This document shows positions 29,990-39,098 of a stretch of 64,000 nt of DNA, one piece after another. Every line of letters begins with the position of its first letter. Position 1 is the stretch's first letter. Origin of the DNA: Sideroxydans sp. Its GTDB lineage: Bacteria; Pseudomonadota; Gammaproteobacteria; Burkholderiales; Gallionellaceae. The stretch is taken from contig JAQTUV010000005.1 of the NCBI GenBank assembly GCA_028707175.1, positions 124,001 through 188,000 of the forward strand. The letters are read 5' to 3'. A program made the position numbers and the translations under genes. The notes under the pieces were generated by a model. That model saw only the letters and a program-made list of their open reading frames with translations. It did not search any database and had not been told where the DNA came from.

Positions 29990-30065
29990 GTAGGTCGGCT
30001 TACTCTGTCGCGAACCCGACCTACGGTGCTGGCATACACCCTTCCCCCGCAAGCGGAAGAGGGGC
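29990..30065. repeat. Family B repeat next to half of a family A repeat
   Basis: GTAGGTCGG...CCCGACCTAC (29990-30024) is a degenerate family B palindrome. After 14 bases comes a single family A hairpin (30039-30065, CCTTCCCCCGC/GCGGAAGAGG, imperfect). Together they fill the gap between the transporter gene and fdsG. Confidence 0.75.
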
Positions 30066-30085
30066 TTGTGTAGCGCTTCCTGAAC

Positions 30086-31744
30086 TTATTTGAACAAGAC
30101 GATGGTCTTCTGCACTGTCATCCAGATGCCCCAGCCCAGCGGGATCCACACTGCCCCCCAGGCCAGCATGACTTTCCAAGAGTGGCTGACTTCAACCGCG
30201 AGCGCAGACACGTCAGCACCGAAATGCTGGTGCGTATCGTCGGCGATCTTTTTCTCTTCCGCATGTTGCTCGGGTGACATGTGGTGCACTTCATCCACTT
30301 CTTTCACCAGCCAGTTGCAGATGAAACCGAAGATCAACAATCCGGACAGGATATACATGGTGATGGTGTAGGCCTCCGCGCGCGCCACGCCGTGGTCGAG
30401 CTGGTATTCACGAATATAGTTCACCAGCACTGGGCCGAAGATACCGGCCGCCGCCCAAGCAGTCAGCAGACGACCGTGAATCGCGCCCACGAACTTGGTG
30501 CCGAACATGTCTGCCAGATACGCCGGAATGGTGGCGAAACCGCCGCCATACATGGACAGGATGATGCAGAAGAACGCCACGAACAGCGCCAGACTGCCGC
30601 CCTGTGCAGTGGACGGAATGGCGGCATACAGCGCAAAGCCCAGCAGGAAGAAGATGTAGTAGGTCATCTTGCGGCCGATCTTGTCCGACAGCGAAGCCCA
30701 TACGAAACGGCCACCGATGTTGAACAACGAGAGCAAGCCGGTGAAGCCTGCGGCCACGGCGGCGATGGCGGTCTTCTGCTCCATGGTCAGATCATTGAAG
30801 GCGACATCGATGCCGATCAATTTACCTCCGAACACTTCTTGCAACATAGGAGAAGCCATGCCGATGATACCGATACCGGCGGTCACATTCAGACACAACA
30901 CGCCCCACAGCAGCCAAAATTGCTTGGTCTTCCAAGCCACATCCAGATGCACATGATTCTCAGTGATGAGCGAGTTCTTGGCCTTGGGTGGAGGCACCCA
31001 ACCTGCCGGTTTCCAATTTTCAGCAGGCACGCGATAGCCCAAAGCACCGGCCATCATGAATACGAAATAGATCGCGGCCAGCGCCAAGAAAGTTTCCATC
31101 ACACCCACCGAAGTTGGTGTGGCGAAATGTTTCATCAGGTTGTTGGCTAGCGGTGCACCGATCATCGCGCCGCCGCCGAAACCCATAATGGCCATGCCGG
31201 TCGCCATGCCGCGACGATCTGGAAACCATTTGATCAGGGTCGATACAGGAGAGATATAACCCAAGCCGAGACCGATACCGCCGATCACACCGGAGCCCAG
31301 CCACAGCATCCATATCTGGTGGAATTTCACGCCCAGCGCGGAGATCACCAGACCGCCACACCAGCAGAACGCCGCCACCACACCCGCCTTACGCGGACCG
31401 GCTTTTTCCAGCCATCCGCCCCAGAGTGCAGCGGAAGAACCGAGTAGCACGAAGAACAGGGTGTACATCCAGCCCAGCGTGGAGATCTTCCAGTCGCAAT
31501 CGGTCGCAAACATCTGCGCAAAGAAGCCCATATCTTTAGCGCAATCAACAGAAGTGGTGATGCCGATGGCATGCGAAAGCGGTAACCAGAACACGGAGAA
31601 ACCATAGGCCATACCGATACAAAGGTGGATAGCTAAAGCAGCTGGCGGAACCAACCAGCGGTTGAAGCCGGGTTTGGCGATGGTGCGTTCTCGGTCTAAA
31701 AAGCCGGGCTGCGCGGGTGCAGCTGAGGCAATTGCGGTCTCCAT
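30086..31744 (-). CDS. OFA-family MFS transporter, probable formate/oxalate carrier
   Basis: The 552-residue protein has about twelve membrane segments and MFS features: GYISPVSTLIKWFPDRRGMATG, and SLFNIGGRFVWASLSDKIGRK. These are typical of the oxalate/formate antiporter (OFA) family. Upstream of fdsGBA in the same direction, it most likely carries formate. A long soluble C-terminal tail contains a histidine-rich EEKKIADDTHQHFG stretch and is followed by one more membrane helix. AGGGAGA precedes the ATG. Confidence 0.85.
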   Translation of the reverse strand: METAIASAAPAQPGFLDRERTIAKPGFNRWLVPPAALAIHLCIGMAYGFSVFWLPLSHAIGITTSVDCAKDMGFFAQMFATDCDWKISTLGWMYTLFFVLLGSSAALWGGWLEKAGPRKAGVVAAFCWCGGLVISALGVKFHQIWMLWLGSGVIGGIGLGLGYISPVSTLIKWFPDRRGMATGMAIMGFGGGAMIGAPLANNLMKHFATPTSVGVMETFLALAAIYFVFMMAGALGYRVPAENWKPAGWVPPPKAKNSLITENHVHLDVAWKTKQFWLLWGVLCLNVTAGIGIIGMASPMLQEVFGGKLIGIDVAFNDLTMEQKTAIAAVAAGFTGLLSLFNIGGRFVWASLSDKIGRKMTYYIFFLLGFALYAAIPSTAQGGSLALFVAFFCIILSMYGGGFATIPAYLADMFGTKFVGAIHGRLLTAWAAAGIFGPVLVNYIREYQLDHGVARAEAYTITMYILSGLLIFGFICNWLVKEVDEVHHMSPEQHAEEKKIADDTHQHFGADVSALAVEVSHSWKVMLAWGAVWIPLGWGIWMTVQKTIVLFK

Positions 31745-31905
31745 GTATCTTTCTCCCTGTTAGTTTTTCAGTTCATCCGAACAGACGGACTCGCCGAGGA
31801 TAAACCATGCAACGTAATACTGACTACATTGACTTGTTATTCGAGTTGGGGAGTGAACGCTACGACAAGGTAGGAGACGAGATGAAAGCGAGAAATAACG
31901 AATGA

Positions 31906-32171
31906 CTATTCGTCTTCGGTGAACGAATCGTTAAGACCCAGTGCTTCTGCCAGCAGGTCTTTTTCATGGGGGGCCTAGGTTCGCGCAAGGGCACCACCAA
32001 TCCCGTGGCCCAATCCATCGTTGGCTCGACCATCGCCACACCCAGCTCCGCTTCGAGATCACTGATCGCTGCCGACAGGATGGAAGGCGAGATATGGCAC
32101 GCGACTGCCGCACGCCCGAAATGCTTTTCCCGAGCGAGGGCAATCAGATCGAATAAGGTACCGCCGCCCAA
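31906..32171 (-). pseudogene. Truncated LysR-type regulator (likely former fdsR)
   Basis: The N-terminal helix-turn-helix of a LysR regulator is readable (FDLIALAREKHFGRAAVACH, then SPSILSAAISDLEAELGVA). After about 60 residues the effector domain is missing; a short tail in another frame (HEKDLLAEALGLNDSFTEDE, stop at 31906) looks like the true C-terminus. So roughly 200 codons are deleted and a frame shift sits at a run of six C (about 31970). Fds operons are often controlled by an adjacent LysR gene. The start overlaps the end of the next gene upstream. Confidence 0.78.
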
Positions 32172-33109
32172 CTCTTTATCAGCGCCGCTTCTGTCTCTGG
32201 CAGATAACTGAAGCCTGCCTCCAAGTCACGCATCACGGCGTAGGCGATCTTGGGTGGGGTGATGGTGCCGGCGACGAGATGGAAATACCAAGCCGACGGA
32301 TAACCCGCCGCGCGATCGAATGCTTGCAACTGCGCACTCATCTCGACACCAGACAATTCATCATTCCAATGGAAGGGCTTGAGTGCGCGTGCATGACGTG
32401 AGGTGAGGGAGGCGCTGAGCATAGGGTTGCGATATCGATCTAGGTGCTCGCGTACCGCAACGATCCAATGATCGCTGAAGTGACCGCGTGTCGCGGCACT
32501 GCTATGCGACCACTCGGCCAGCATGCGCGTCAAGGCGCTCATGCGTCCATCCACGCTGGATAGACGGGCGACAATCTGGCGCATGTCGATCAAACGACGG
32601 AATTGATATTGCGGCGCTTTGACAGTTTGGGCATCCAACATGATGGGCGAGATCGGCTCGATGAATTCCATCAACTCTTCAGCGGGGTTATCCGGATCGA
32701 TCAACTTGCGATCCAACACTTCTTGCAACTCTTCCACTTCAAGCTGCATGAAGTCGACTGGCGCAGGCCCATACGCCGCGACGAAATAATGTGTCTGGCC
32801 AGAATGTCTCGTCACCAGATAATCTTTGGCAGCGTAACGCTCCATCAACTCGCCCATGTCATCCGAACAATCTTTCAGTTCAGCTCGTGCCCATGGCTCC
32901 AGACTGTCTGCGATGCGGCTGCCGTCTGCGGCAATGACACCACCGGAGCGATACCAGCCACCTCGGCTCAAGGCATATTTGAAAGTGCATCCGGGACGGA
33001 TGTCGTTAGCGATCGTGAGCAAACCACTGTGGTGCGGACGCGGCGCGACGGCAGCGATAGCGGTAGATAGTTTGTTCAATAACGTCTCATCATTCGTGTA
33101 GATACTCAT
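32144..33109 (-). CDS. Nif-linked protein of unknown function (321 residues)
   Basis: The protein is soluble, with no signal peptide or recognised motif. Visible features: LEVEELQEVLDRKLIDPDNP, a proline-containing link PISPIMLDAQTVK, and RLIDMRQIVARLSSVDGRMS; the C-terminal half is helical. It overlaps the LRV gene as ATGA and shares its sigma54/NifA promoter, so it should be made during nitrogen fixation. A degraded copy of its 3' end lies at 23719-23819. Confidence 0.75.
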   Translation of the reverse strand: MSIYTNDETLLNKLSTAIAAVAPRPHHSGLLTIANDIRPGCTFKYALSRGGWYRSGGVIAADGSRIADSLEPWARAELKDCSDDMGELMERYAAKDYLVTRHSGQTHYFVAAYGPAPVDFMQLEVEELQEVLDRKLIDPDNPAEELMEFIEPISPIMLDAQTVKAPQYQFRRLIDMRQIVARLSSVDGRMSALTRMLAEWSHSSAATRGHFSDHWIVAVREHLDRYRNPMLSASLTSRHARALKPFHWNDELSGVEMSAQLQAFDRAAGYPSAWYFHLVAGTITPPKIAYAVMRDLEAGFSYLPETEAALIKSWAAVPYSI

Positions 33110-33873
33110 TGTTCATCCTCGTGAAGGAATTCATTCAAGCGCCTTCTGACAGCGGCCCGCACATCCGGTTCGGCATCATCCACTAAATCGGCGACAGATT
33201 CGAGTGGGGCGCGTTGCACGGCTTCTAAACGCACAACCCAATCGTCATCGTTAAACATCTTCGCAAGCTCATTGACCATTAGACGCGACGCCACGATTCG
33301 TCTGACCTCCGCATCGTCGTCTTTCATCAATCTGCCCAGCGCGAAAGGCGGTAAGCGGCGAGCCACCTCTTTGCGCACCTCTCTATCCTCATCACCCACC
33401 ATACGCCCCAACTGCCCATGCGGCATACGCTTGGCGACTTGCAAACGCACCAGATAATCCTCATCGCTTATCAAGGCGCTCAAGCGTTCTGGTGCGATAC
33501 GCTCCGCCACCGTCATGCGCACCTCGCGGTCTGAGTCATGCAGGTAGTCGTCCAGTTCATCGACCGGCAAGCGACTCGCCACCACTCTACGCACCACCTC
33601 GTCCGCATCACGCGGAAGTTGTTTGACCACGTCCAAGGGCGCGTAACGCGCAGCGATGGCACGGCGCTCCCAAAAACCATCAGCCAGATAGTCTTGTGCG
33701 AACTGCGGATTGCGCCGCAAGAAACGATCTATCTGCCGACCACTCTGCGCGACGATGCAAACGTCCCCCTGCACGCACTTAGCTTCCAACAGCAGCGCGC
33801 GATGCGGGCAGACCGAGCAATCGACGCAGATGACTTCCGTCAACGGCGATGCCACGGGGTGAGATCCCGTCAT
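33106..33873 (-). CDS. LRV protein with N-terminal 4Fe-4S cluster
   Basis: The 255-residue protein begins with a cysteine cluster (CVDCSVCPHRALLLEAKC, then VQGDVC) and continues as about eight repeats of 24 residues of the form DxDxxVRxxVAxRLPxxxL (for example DADEVVRRVVASRLPVDEL). This is the leucine-rich-variant protein known from Azotobacter, which carries a 4Fe-4S cluster; it is encoded near nif genes in several diazotrophs. Its role is not established. GAAAGG precedes the start, and a sigma54 promoter lies 49 bases upstream. Confidence 0.88.
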   Translation of the reverse strand: MTGSHPVASPLTEVICVDCSVCPHRALLLEAKCVQGDVCIVAQSGRQIDRFLRRNPQFAQDYLADGFWERRAIAARYAPLDVVKQLPRDADEVVRRVVASRLPVDELDDYLHDSDREVRMTVAERIAPERLSALISDEDYLVRLQVAKRMPHGQLGRMVGDEDREVRKEVARRLPPFALGRLMKDDDAEVRRIVASRLMVNELAKMFNDDDWVVRLEAVQRAPLESVADLVDDAEPDVRAAVRRRLNEFLHEDEQ

Positions 33874-33921
33874 GTTTTAACCTTTCAGAACCTGCTCAAA
33901 TTGAAATCCATAGTGAACACA

Positions 33922-33936
33922 GCAACCACCGTGCCA
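33922..33936 (-). promoter_or_regulatory. Sigma54 promoter of LRV gene
   Basis: On the minus strand: TGGCACGGTGGTTGC, an exact TGGCAC-N5-TTGC match, 49 bases before the start at 33873. Confidence 0.85.
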
Positions 33937-34011
33937 TCTTTTGATCATACCCAGAAACCCATCAGGCAAGGGGAGGTGAGGGAAAGAGCCCGTGAGGTCT
34001 GGTGAAGGTTT

Positions 34012-34027
34012 TGTAGTGATTCCTACA
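34012..34027. promoter_or_regulatory. NifA upstream activator site of LRV gene
   Basis: TGTAGTGATTCCTACA fits TGT-N10-ACA and is itself a near-perfect palindrome (TGTAG...CTACA). It is about 76 bases upstream of the sigma54 promoter at 33922-33936. Confidence 0.78.
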
Positions 34028-34074
34028 AACGGGAAATTCAACCTATTTGAACAGGCCCGATCTATCAGTGATTG

Positions 34075-34188
34075 GTAGGTCGGGCTTTAGCCCGAAATGT
34101 CGGGTTGAAACCCGACCTACATTCAATATTAAATCGTGCCGGATCAATAGATAACCACAACATCTCTTCCCCCTGCATGGGGGAAGGA
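34075..34188. repeat. Family B palindrome and a family A half element
   Basis: GTAGGTCGGGCTTTAGCCCGA and inverse arm (34075-34120), then a short family A hairpin CTTCCCCC-TGCAT-GGGGGAAG (34165-34188). No gene is seen between 33874 and 34218; the gap holds the LRV promoter, the NifA site and these repeats. Confidence 0.8.
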
Positions 34189-34218
34189 ACTGGTTCAGTT
34201 CTTATGATCTATCTAAAT

Positions 34219-34695
34219 TCAAGCCAAGGGCTTGCGTAGCACCACCATGTTGGAAAGCTCGAACTCGAGGTTGTCGTAGAACGCCAGTGCGGAACGGTTA
34301 TCACCATCTGCCAGCAGGGTGACACGTGTCATCCCCTGCCCTTTCGCCCAGGCCACCACATGATCGAACAAACGCCGTCCCAATCCCATGCCGCGATACG
34401 TGCCGCTGATGATGATGTCTTCCAGCAACACCACTGGGCCACCTTCCGCCGTGCTGATGGTGATGAGCGCATTCGCCATCCCGGTCACTTTGCCATCGAC
34501 ACGTAATACGAATAGTCGGCCTATCGCGGGATCATTAAGGATGAGTCGCAGTCCGCGCATTTGCTTTTCGCGGTCAGGTTGAAAATCGCTTTCCAATGCG
34601 AAGAGTTCTGCCAGCAGATCGGCAAGCTGCGGCAAGTCTTCTTCAGTGGCGAATTCGATGTCTGGTTTAGCTTCGTTAGGTTTGTTGGGCTGCAT
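34219..34695 (-). CDS. GNAT-family N-acetyltransferase
   Basis: The 158-residue protein has the acetyl-CoA binding motif IIISGTYRGMGLGRRLFDHV (about residues 95-115) and ALAFYDNLEFE near the C-terminus, both typical of GNAT enzymes. It overlaps the end of modD by 20 bases, so it is the last gene of the molybdenum operon. Its substrate is unknown. Confidence 0.85.
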   Translation of the reverse strand: MQPNKPNEAKPDIEFATEEDLPQLADLLAELFALESDFQPDREKQMRGLRLILNDPAIGRLFVLRVDGKVTGMANALITISTAEGGPVVLLEDIIISGTYRGMGLGRRLFDHVVAWAKGQGMTRVTLLADGDNRSALAFYDNLEFELSNMVVLRKPLA

Positions 34696-35521
34696 AAAAA
34701 GTCACCTGCACATCCTTGGGGGGTGCAGTATACGGCGCTGAGGTCACCAATAAATCTGCTCCTGCTCGTACGTACTCCGCCGCATTCTCAACTTTGATCC
34801 CGCCAGCGACGGCGAGTGACGTTTGCAACTCCAATCGTTTTAATGCCGCACGACACACTGTGATGTCATCGGGGGTGAATTTTTCCAGTTGCAGCACATC
34901 TGCACCCGCCTTTGCCCAGAGCATGGCTTCCGCCACATCAGCCACTTCGACCACCAGTTTCTTCTCGGGCTCGGCCCGTTTGAAGCGAGCCACAGTGTGT
35001 GCGGGCGGCTCATCCAGAAAAAGCCGATGCTCGGCAAACAGCAACAATGTTTCCGACAATCCAAGTCGATGCATGGTCGCACCGCCTGCCCGCACCGCTT
35101 TGATAGACAGCGCCTTGGTGCCCGGCACATTTTTGCGCGTACAGGCCAGCGCGATGGGCGACGCCGCTTTCACGATGGCGGCAGTCGCCGTGCTGATGCC
35201 ACTCGCCCACTCCACCAATACCTGTGCGCTCTTCCATACTCGGTGTAGGGTGCGGGCATCACCCTGCGCTTCCAGCAGTAGTTCGTCTTTGCTTACTGCT
35301 TGCCCTGAATGGACAAACACTGCGATCTTTGCTCCGCTCAATTCGAACAATCTCGCGGCTTCCTCGATGGCGCACACCACCATGTCTTGCCGCGCACAAA
35401 ATTGGAGGCGCGCAGCTTGTTGGCCGATGCCGGCAGTTTCCGTAGTCAGATCGCCACAGGGCACATCGTCAGCCAGTAGGTGTAACAACTCTGCATCTGT
35501 CAGCGCGAGGTGAGACATCAT
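34676..35521 (-). CDS. modD: ModD, quinolinate phosphoribosyltransferase-like
   Basis: The 281-residue protein is related to nicotinate-nucleotide pyrophosphorylase (NadC): DVPCGDLTTETAG at the N-terminus, TRKNVPGTKALSIKAVRAGGATMHRLGL-type core in two parts (TRKNVPGTKALSIKA and RLGLSETLLLF), and LAVAGGIKVENAAEYVRAGAD. ModD proteins of this type are encoded with molybdate transporters; the reaction is not settled. The start at 35521 overlaps the upstream stop as ATGA; an ATG one codon later is equally possible. Confidence 0.87.
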   Translation of the reverse strand: MMSHLALTDAELLHLLADDVPCGDLTTETAGIGQQAARLQFCARQDMVVCAIEEAARLFELSGAKIAVFVHSGQAVSKDELLLEAQGDARTLHRVWKSAQVLVEWASGISTATAAIVKAASPIALACTRKNVPGTKALSIKAVRAGGATMHRLGLSETLLLFAEHRLFLDEPPAHTVARFKRAEPEKKLVVEVADVAEAMLWAKAGADVLQLEKFTPDDITVCRAALKRLELQTSLAVAGGIKVENAAEYVRAGADLLVTSAPYTAPPKDVQVTFYAAQQT

Positions 35522-36360
35522 TCCTTGGCAGCCGCGATTTTCGCGTCCGCAGCCTGCGTGTGCTGAAATACTTTGATGGCGGAGACCAGCAAGATGATGC
35601 CCAGTCCGAACAAGAGCCATGATGAAGGAATCACGCCCAGCATCAGCCCGCCGATGGCCGCGCCGAGGATAGAACCTGCCGCCATCCAGACCAACAAGCC
35701 GCGTTCGCGTTTCAGCGCGGCAAAAGCATTCGATTCGCGGTAGCGGGCGAAGCCCACGAGCATGGTGGGCAGGCTGACCATCAACGACAAGCTGCCCGCC
35801 AGTTTGATATCCAGCCCATAGAGCAGCACCAACGTGGGGATCAACAATTCACCGCCCGCCACACCCAGCAGCGCAGCCACCATGCCGATGAACAATCCTG
35901 CCACCAGACCTGCCACCCAACGCAATGCACCGTCGGCGATCAGCGGCGCGCCGCCGTCGTGCGCGCCCAGTCCGGCTTCGGCTAGGATCACGAGGGCGAG
36001 CATCACCAGCAGGATGAGGATCACGCGGTCGAGCATCTGGCGCGACAGGCGCATGGCATGACCCGCCGCCCACCATGCACCGACCAAACTACCGGCCAGC
36101 AAGTTGATGGCGATGTCGACATGCTTCAACAAATCAGCAAAGGGAATCGTGCCGCCGCGAAACAGCAGCGCGAACGCCACCACCACCAGACTCATCGCCT
36201 TGTTGAGGATCACCGCTTCCAGCGTGGGCAATCGGAAGCGCGCCACCAGCACCGGCAGGCGAAATTCCGCCCCGCCCAGACCGATGAGCCCGCCAAGGCT
36301 ACCGATCAGCGCGCCCCAGCCAAAACTGGCGGCATTCTTATTTTGCGATGGTGCGCTCAC
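35518..36360 (-). CDS. TauE/SafE-family membrane permease
   Basis: The 280-residue protein has about eight hydrophobic segments and two similar halves with GxxGLGGAEFRLPVL (about residues 20-35) and LLGVAGGELLIPTLV (about 165-180), the DUF81/TauE pattern of sulfite or sulfur-compound exporters. Here it lies inside the mod operon, coupled to modC and modD by ATGA overlaps. This suggests that it moves an oxyanion related to molybdate chemistry (inference). Confidence 0.85.
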   Translation of the reverse strand: MSAPSQNKNAASFGWGALIGSLGGLIGLGGAEFRLPVLVARFRLPTLEAVILNKAMSLVVVAFALLFRGGTIPFADLLKHVDIAINLLAGSLVGAWWAAGHAMRLSRQMLDRVILILLVMLALVILAEAGLGAHDGGAPLIADGALRWVAGLVAGLFIGMVAALLGVAGGELLIPTLVLLYGLDIKLAGSLSLMVSLPTMLVGFARYRESNAFAALKRERGLLVWMAAGSILGAAIGGLMLGVIPSSWLLFGLGIILLVSAIKVFQHTQAADAKIAAAKE

Positions 36361-37430
36361 GCCATCAGTGCCACGCTCTTCACCTGAGCGAACACTTCTC
36401 TACCGACGAACAAACCCAGTTGATCGTGTGAGCGGCGGGTGATGCGCGACAGCAACACCTGCGACTCACCGATCTTGATGCGCAGCATCAGTTTGTCCGG
36501 TCCTTCATCGCGGATCTCGGTGATCATTCCGCTGAGGATGTTGGAGATACTGGTTGCCTGCGGCATCTGCGTGGCGACACTCACATCGCGCGCCAGGATG
36601 CGGGCACGCACGGTTGTGCCGAGCGGCTGTTCCACTTTCCCTACCCACAGCGCCCCCTCAGAGAAATCCAGACGCGTCAGGTGATAGGGTTCGTCGTGCC
36701 CTGCCACCGCCGCTTCGATCACTGCGCCCGCATCATCGAAGTGCGCGGTGGGCAAGTCGAGTCGTGCGAGCGTTTCGTGCAGTGATCCACTGGCGATGAC
36801 GCGCCCTTTTTCCAGCAACACCAGATGATCGGCCAAACGCGCCACTTCCTCCATGGCGTGGCTGACATACAACACGGGGATATTCAGCTCGCGGTGCAGG
36901 CGTTCCAGATACGGCAGGATCTCTTGCTTGCTGTTGGTGTCGAGCGCGGAGAGCGGCTCATCCATCAGCAGGATGCGAGGACTGGTGAGCAGCGCGCGAC
37001 CGATGGCGACACGCTGGCGTTCACCACCGGAAAGTTGCATTGGATCGCCGCGCTCGATGAGATGACTCAAGCCCAGCCATTCCACGACTTGCTCCAGTTG
37101 CACCTTACGTTCACCAGGTGCGATACGTTTGTAGCCGTATTCCAGATTCGCTCGCACCGACAGATGCGGGAACAGACTGGCTTCTTGAAACACATAACCC
37201 AGCGGACGCTTGTGTACTGGCACGAAGGTCTTGTCGTCTTGCCACGTTTCGCCGTTCACGTGCAATGAACCTTGGACACGTTCCAATCCTGCGATGCAAC
37301 GCAGCAAGGTGGTCTTGCCCGAACCGGAGGGGCCGAACAAGGCGGTGACACCCGTCGCAGGTGCATCAAACGTTGCATCTAGGGAAAAGCTATCCAACTG
37401 CATCTTGAACTGTGCGCGGATGGAATTCAT
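36357..37430 (-). CDS. modC: ModC, molybdate ABC transporter ATPase
   Basis: The 357-residue ATPase has Walker A (GPSGSGKTT, about residue 35), the signature [16 protein letters not shown] (about 130), Walker B ([12 protein letters not shown]) and a C-terminal Mop/TOBE domain (about 290-355) that binds molybdate. It energises uptake through ModB. Both ends overlap neighbours by four bases. Confidence 0.95.
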   Translation of the reverse strand: MNSIRAQFKMQLDSFSLDATFDAPATGVTALFGPSGSGKTTLLRCIAGLERVQGSLHVNGETWQDDKTFVPVHKRPLGYVFQEASLFPHLSVRANLEYGYKRIAPGERKVQLEQVVEWLGLSHLIERGDPMQLSGGERQRVAIGRALLTSPRILLMDEPLSALDTNSKQEILPYLERLHRELNIPVLYVSHAMEEVARLADHLVLLEKGRVIASGSLHETLARLDLPTAHFDDAGAVIEAAVAGHDEPYHLTRLDFSEGALWVGKVEQPLGTTVRARILARDVSVATQMPQATSISNILSGMITEIRDEGPDKLMLRIKIGESQVLLSRITRRSHDQLGLFVGREVFAQVKSVALMA

Positions 37431-38116
37431 TTCGTCACCTTGGATAATTTGCCGCCCGCCAAGTACAGCGACAGCAACACCACGAACGAGAACAGGACCA
37501 TGCCACCCGCCAGCAGATGCGCCGAGTTATATTCCATCGCCTCGACGTGGTTGTAGATAGCCACAGAGAGCACGCGTGTCTCGCCGTCGATATTGCCCCC
37601 CAGCATCAGCACCACGCCGAACTCGCCCACGGTGTGCGCGAAAGCCAGAATGATCGCGGTGAGGAAACCGGGACGCGCGAGCGGCAAGGCCACACTGAAG
37701 AATCGGTCTAGCCTACTTGCACGCAACGTCGCCGCTACTTCCAACGGACGTTGGCCTATCGCCTCGAAGGCGTTTTGAATAGGCTGTACGGCGAAGGGCA
37801 TGGAGAAGACCACCGAGCCGATCACTAGACCGTAAAAGGTGAAAGGCAAGCGCCCCAACCCCAGTGCCGTGGTCAGCTCACCCACCATGCCGTGCGGCCC
37901 CATCAACAACAGCAGATAGAAGCCCAGCACCGTGGGCGGCAACACCAGCGGCAAAGCAACCACCGCCGCCACCGGCCCCTTGTACCACTTGCGGCTATGC
38001 GCCAACCACCACGCCAGTGGCGTGGCGATGAGCAGCAGCAAACAGGTGGTGACACTCGCCAGCTTGAGCGTGAGCCAAACGGCTTGAAGGTCGGCGGGGT
38101 CTAACGTGGTCATCAT
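37427..38116 (-). CDS. modB: ModB, molybdate ABC transporter permease
   Basis: The 229-residue protein has five or six membrane segments and the EAA-loop pattern [22 protein letters not shown] (given in two parts: [22 protein letters not shown]). It forms the inner-membrane channel with ModA and ModC. An ATG at 38113 is an alternative start. Confidence 0.94.
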   Translation of the reverse strand: MMTTLDPADLQAVWLTLKLASVTTCLLLLIATPLAWWLAHSRKWYKGPVAAVVALPLVLPPTVLGFYLLLLMGPHGMVGELTTALGLGRLPFTFYGLVIGSVVFSMPFAVQPIQNAFEAIGQRPLEVAATLRASRLDRFFSVALPLARPGFLTAIILAFAHTVGEFGVVLMLGGNIDGETRVLSVAIYNHVEAMEYNSAHLLAGGMVLFSFVVLLSLYLAGGKLSKVTK

Positions 38117-38150
38117 ATTTTCAAATCATCGAAATACTTTTTTGGTTATT

Positions 38151-38320
38151 CCCCTCTCCCGCAGGCGGGAGAGGGTTAGGGTGAGGGTCTATGCGAATCT
38201 CAAAATTTTATTACAACTCAACACCCCTCATCCCCAGCCCTTCTACCCGCAAGGAGTACGCCGGTGGGTACCCCGTCGCTACGCGGCGACCCTTCCGCAG
38301 TCCCGCCTGCGGGAGAAGGG
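38151..38320. repeat. Enlarged family A repeat between modA and modB
   Basis: The left hairpin (CCCCTCTCCCGC/GCGGGAGAGGG) and TTAGGGTGAGGG are normal. The right half is interrupted: after CCCTTCTACCCGC comes about 50 extra bases containing a small inverted repeat (GTCGC-TAC-GCGAC type), and then CCCGCCTGCGGGAGAAGGG. It looks like a repeat that acquired an insertion. Confidence 0.75.
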
Positions 38321-38330
38321 AGTAAACACA

Positions 38331-39086
38331 TCACGGAAGTTCGTAACCAAAATTGCGGATGATCGCTACGGCTTTTTCACTCTTCAAGTAAGTGAGGAAA
38401 GCTTTCGTTGCTTCTTTGTCTTTTGCGGCCGTCAATTGCACCGCCGCCTGCTTGATGGGATTGTACATATGCGCAGGAACGACCCACCATGAACCTTCAG
38501 TCACCTTGCCATCTTTGGTGATCTGCGACAACGCGATGAAGGCCAACTCGGCATTGCCTGTCGCAGCGAACTGGTAAGTCTGGGTGATGCTCTCACCGGT
38601 CACCAGCTTGCCTTGCACGACTGTCCACAAGCCTTGATCTTCCAACGTCTCTTTCGCAGCCAGCCCATAGGGAGCAAGTTTCGGATCAGCATAAGCGATC
38701 TTGTTGTAATTCCCCTTACGCAAAACATAACCCTTGCCATCAACCAATCCCGGTTGTGCGCTCCACAACACCAGCTTGCCCAATGCATAAACGAAACGCG
38801 AACCTTCGACTGCCAATCCTTCCTTCTCTAGCAATTTCGGATTCTTCTCATCCGCCGCAAGGAACACATCGAACGGTGCGCCCTCTTTTATCTGCGAAGT
38901 AAACTTACCGCTCGAACCGAAAGACAATTTCACCGTGTGCCCAGTCTCTTTCTGGAACAACTCGGCGATCTGCTTCACCGGCTCAGTGAAGTTGGCCGCT
39001 ACTGCCGCATTCACTTCGCCCGCATTCGCCACTTGCACCATCGTTGCCAACAGCGCGCCCAACAATCCGAATTTGATCGACTTCAT
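38331..39086 (-). CDS. modA: ModA, periplasmic molybdate-binding protein
   Basis: The 251-residue protein has a signal peptide (MKSIKFGLLGALLATMVQVANA) cut before GEVNAAVAANF, and ModA features: FGSSGKFTSQIKEGAPFDVFLAAD. It binds molybdate or tungstate in the periplasm. AAGGAG precedes the start. Confidence 0.95.
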   Translation of the reverse strand: MKSIKFGLLGALLATMVQVANAGEVNAAVAANFTEPVKQIAELFQKETGHTVKLSFGSSGKFTSQIKEGAPFDVFLAADEKNPKLLEKEGLAVEGSRFVYALGKLVLWSAQPGLVDGKGYVLRKGNYNKIAYADPKLAPYGLAAKETLEDQGLWTVVQGKLVTGESITQTYQFAATGNAELAFIALSQITKDGKVTEGSWWVVPAHMYNPIKQAAVQLTAAKDKEATKAFLTYLKSEKAVAIIRNFGYELP

Positions 39087-39098
39087 TTTTTTCGCTCC

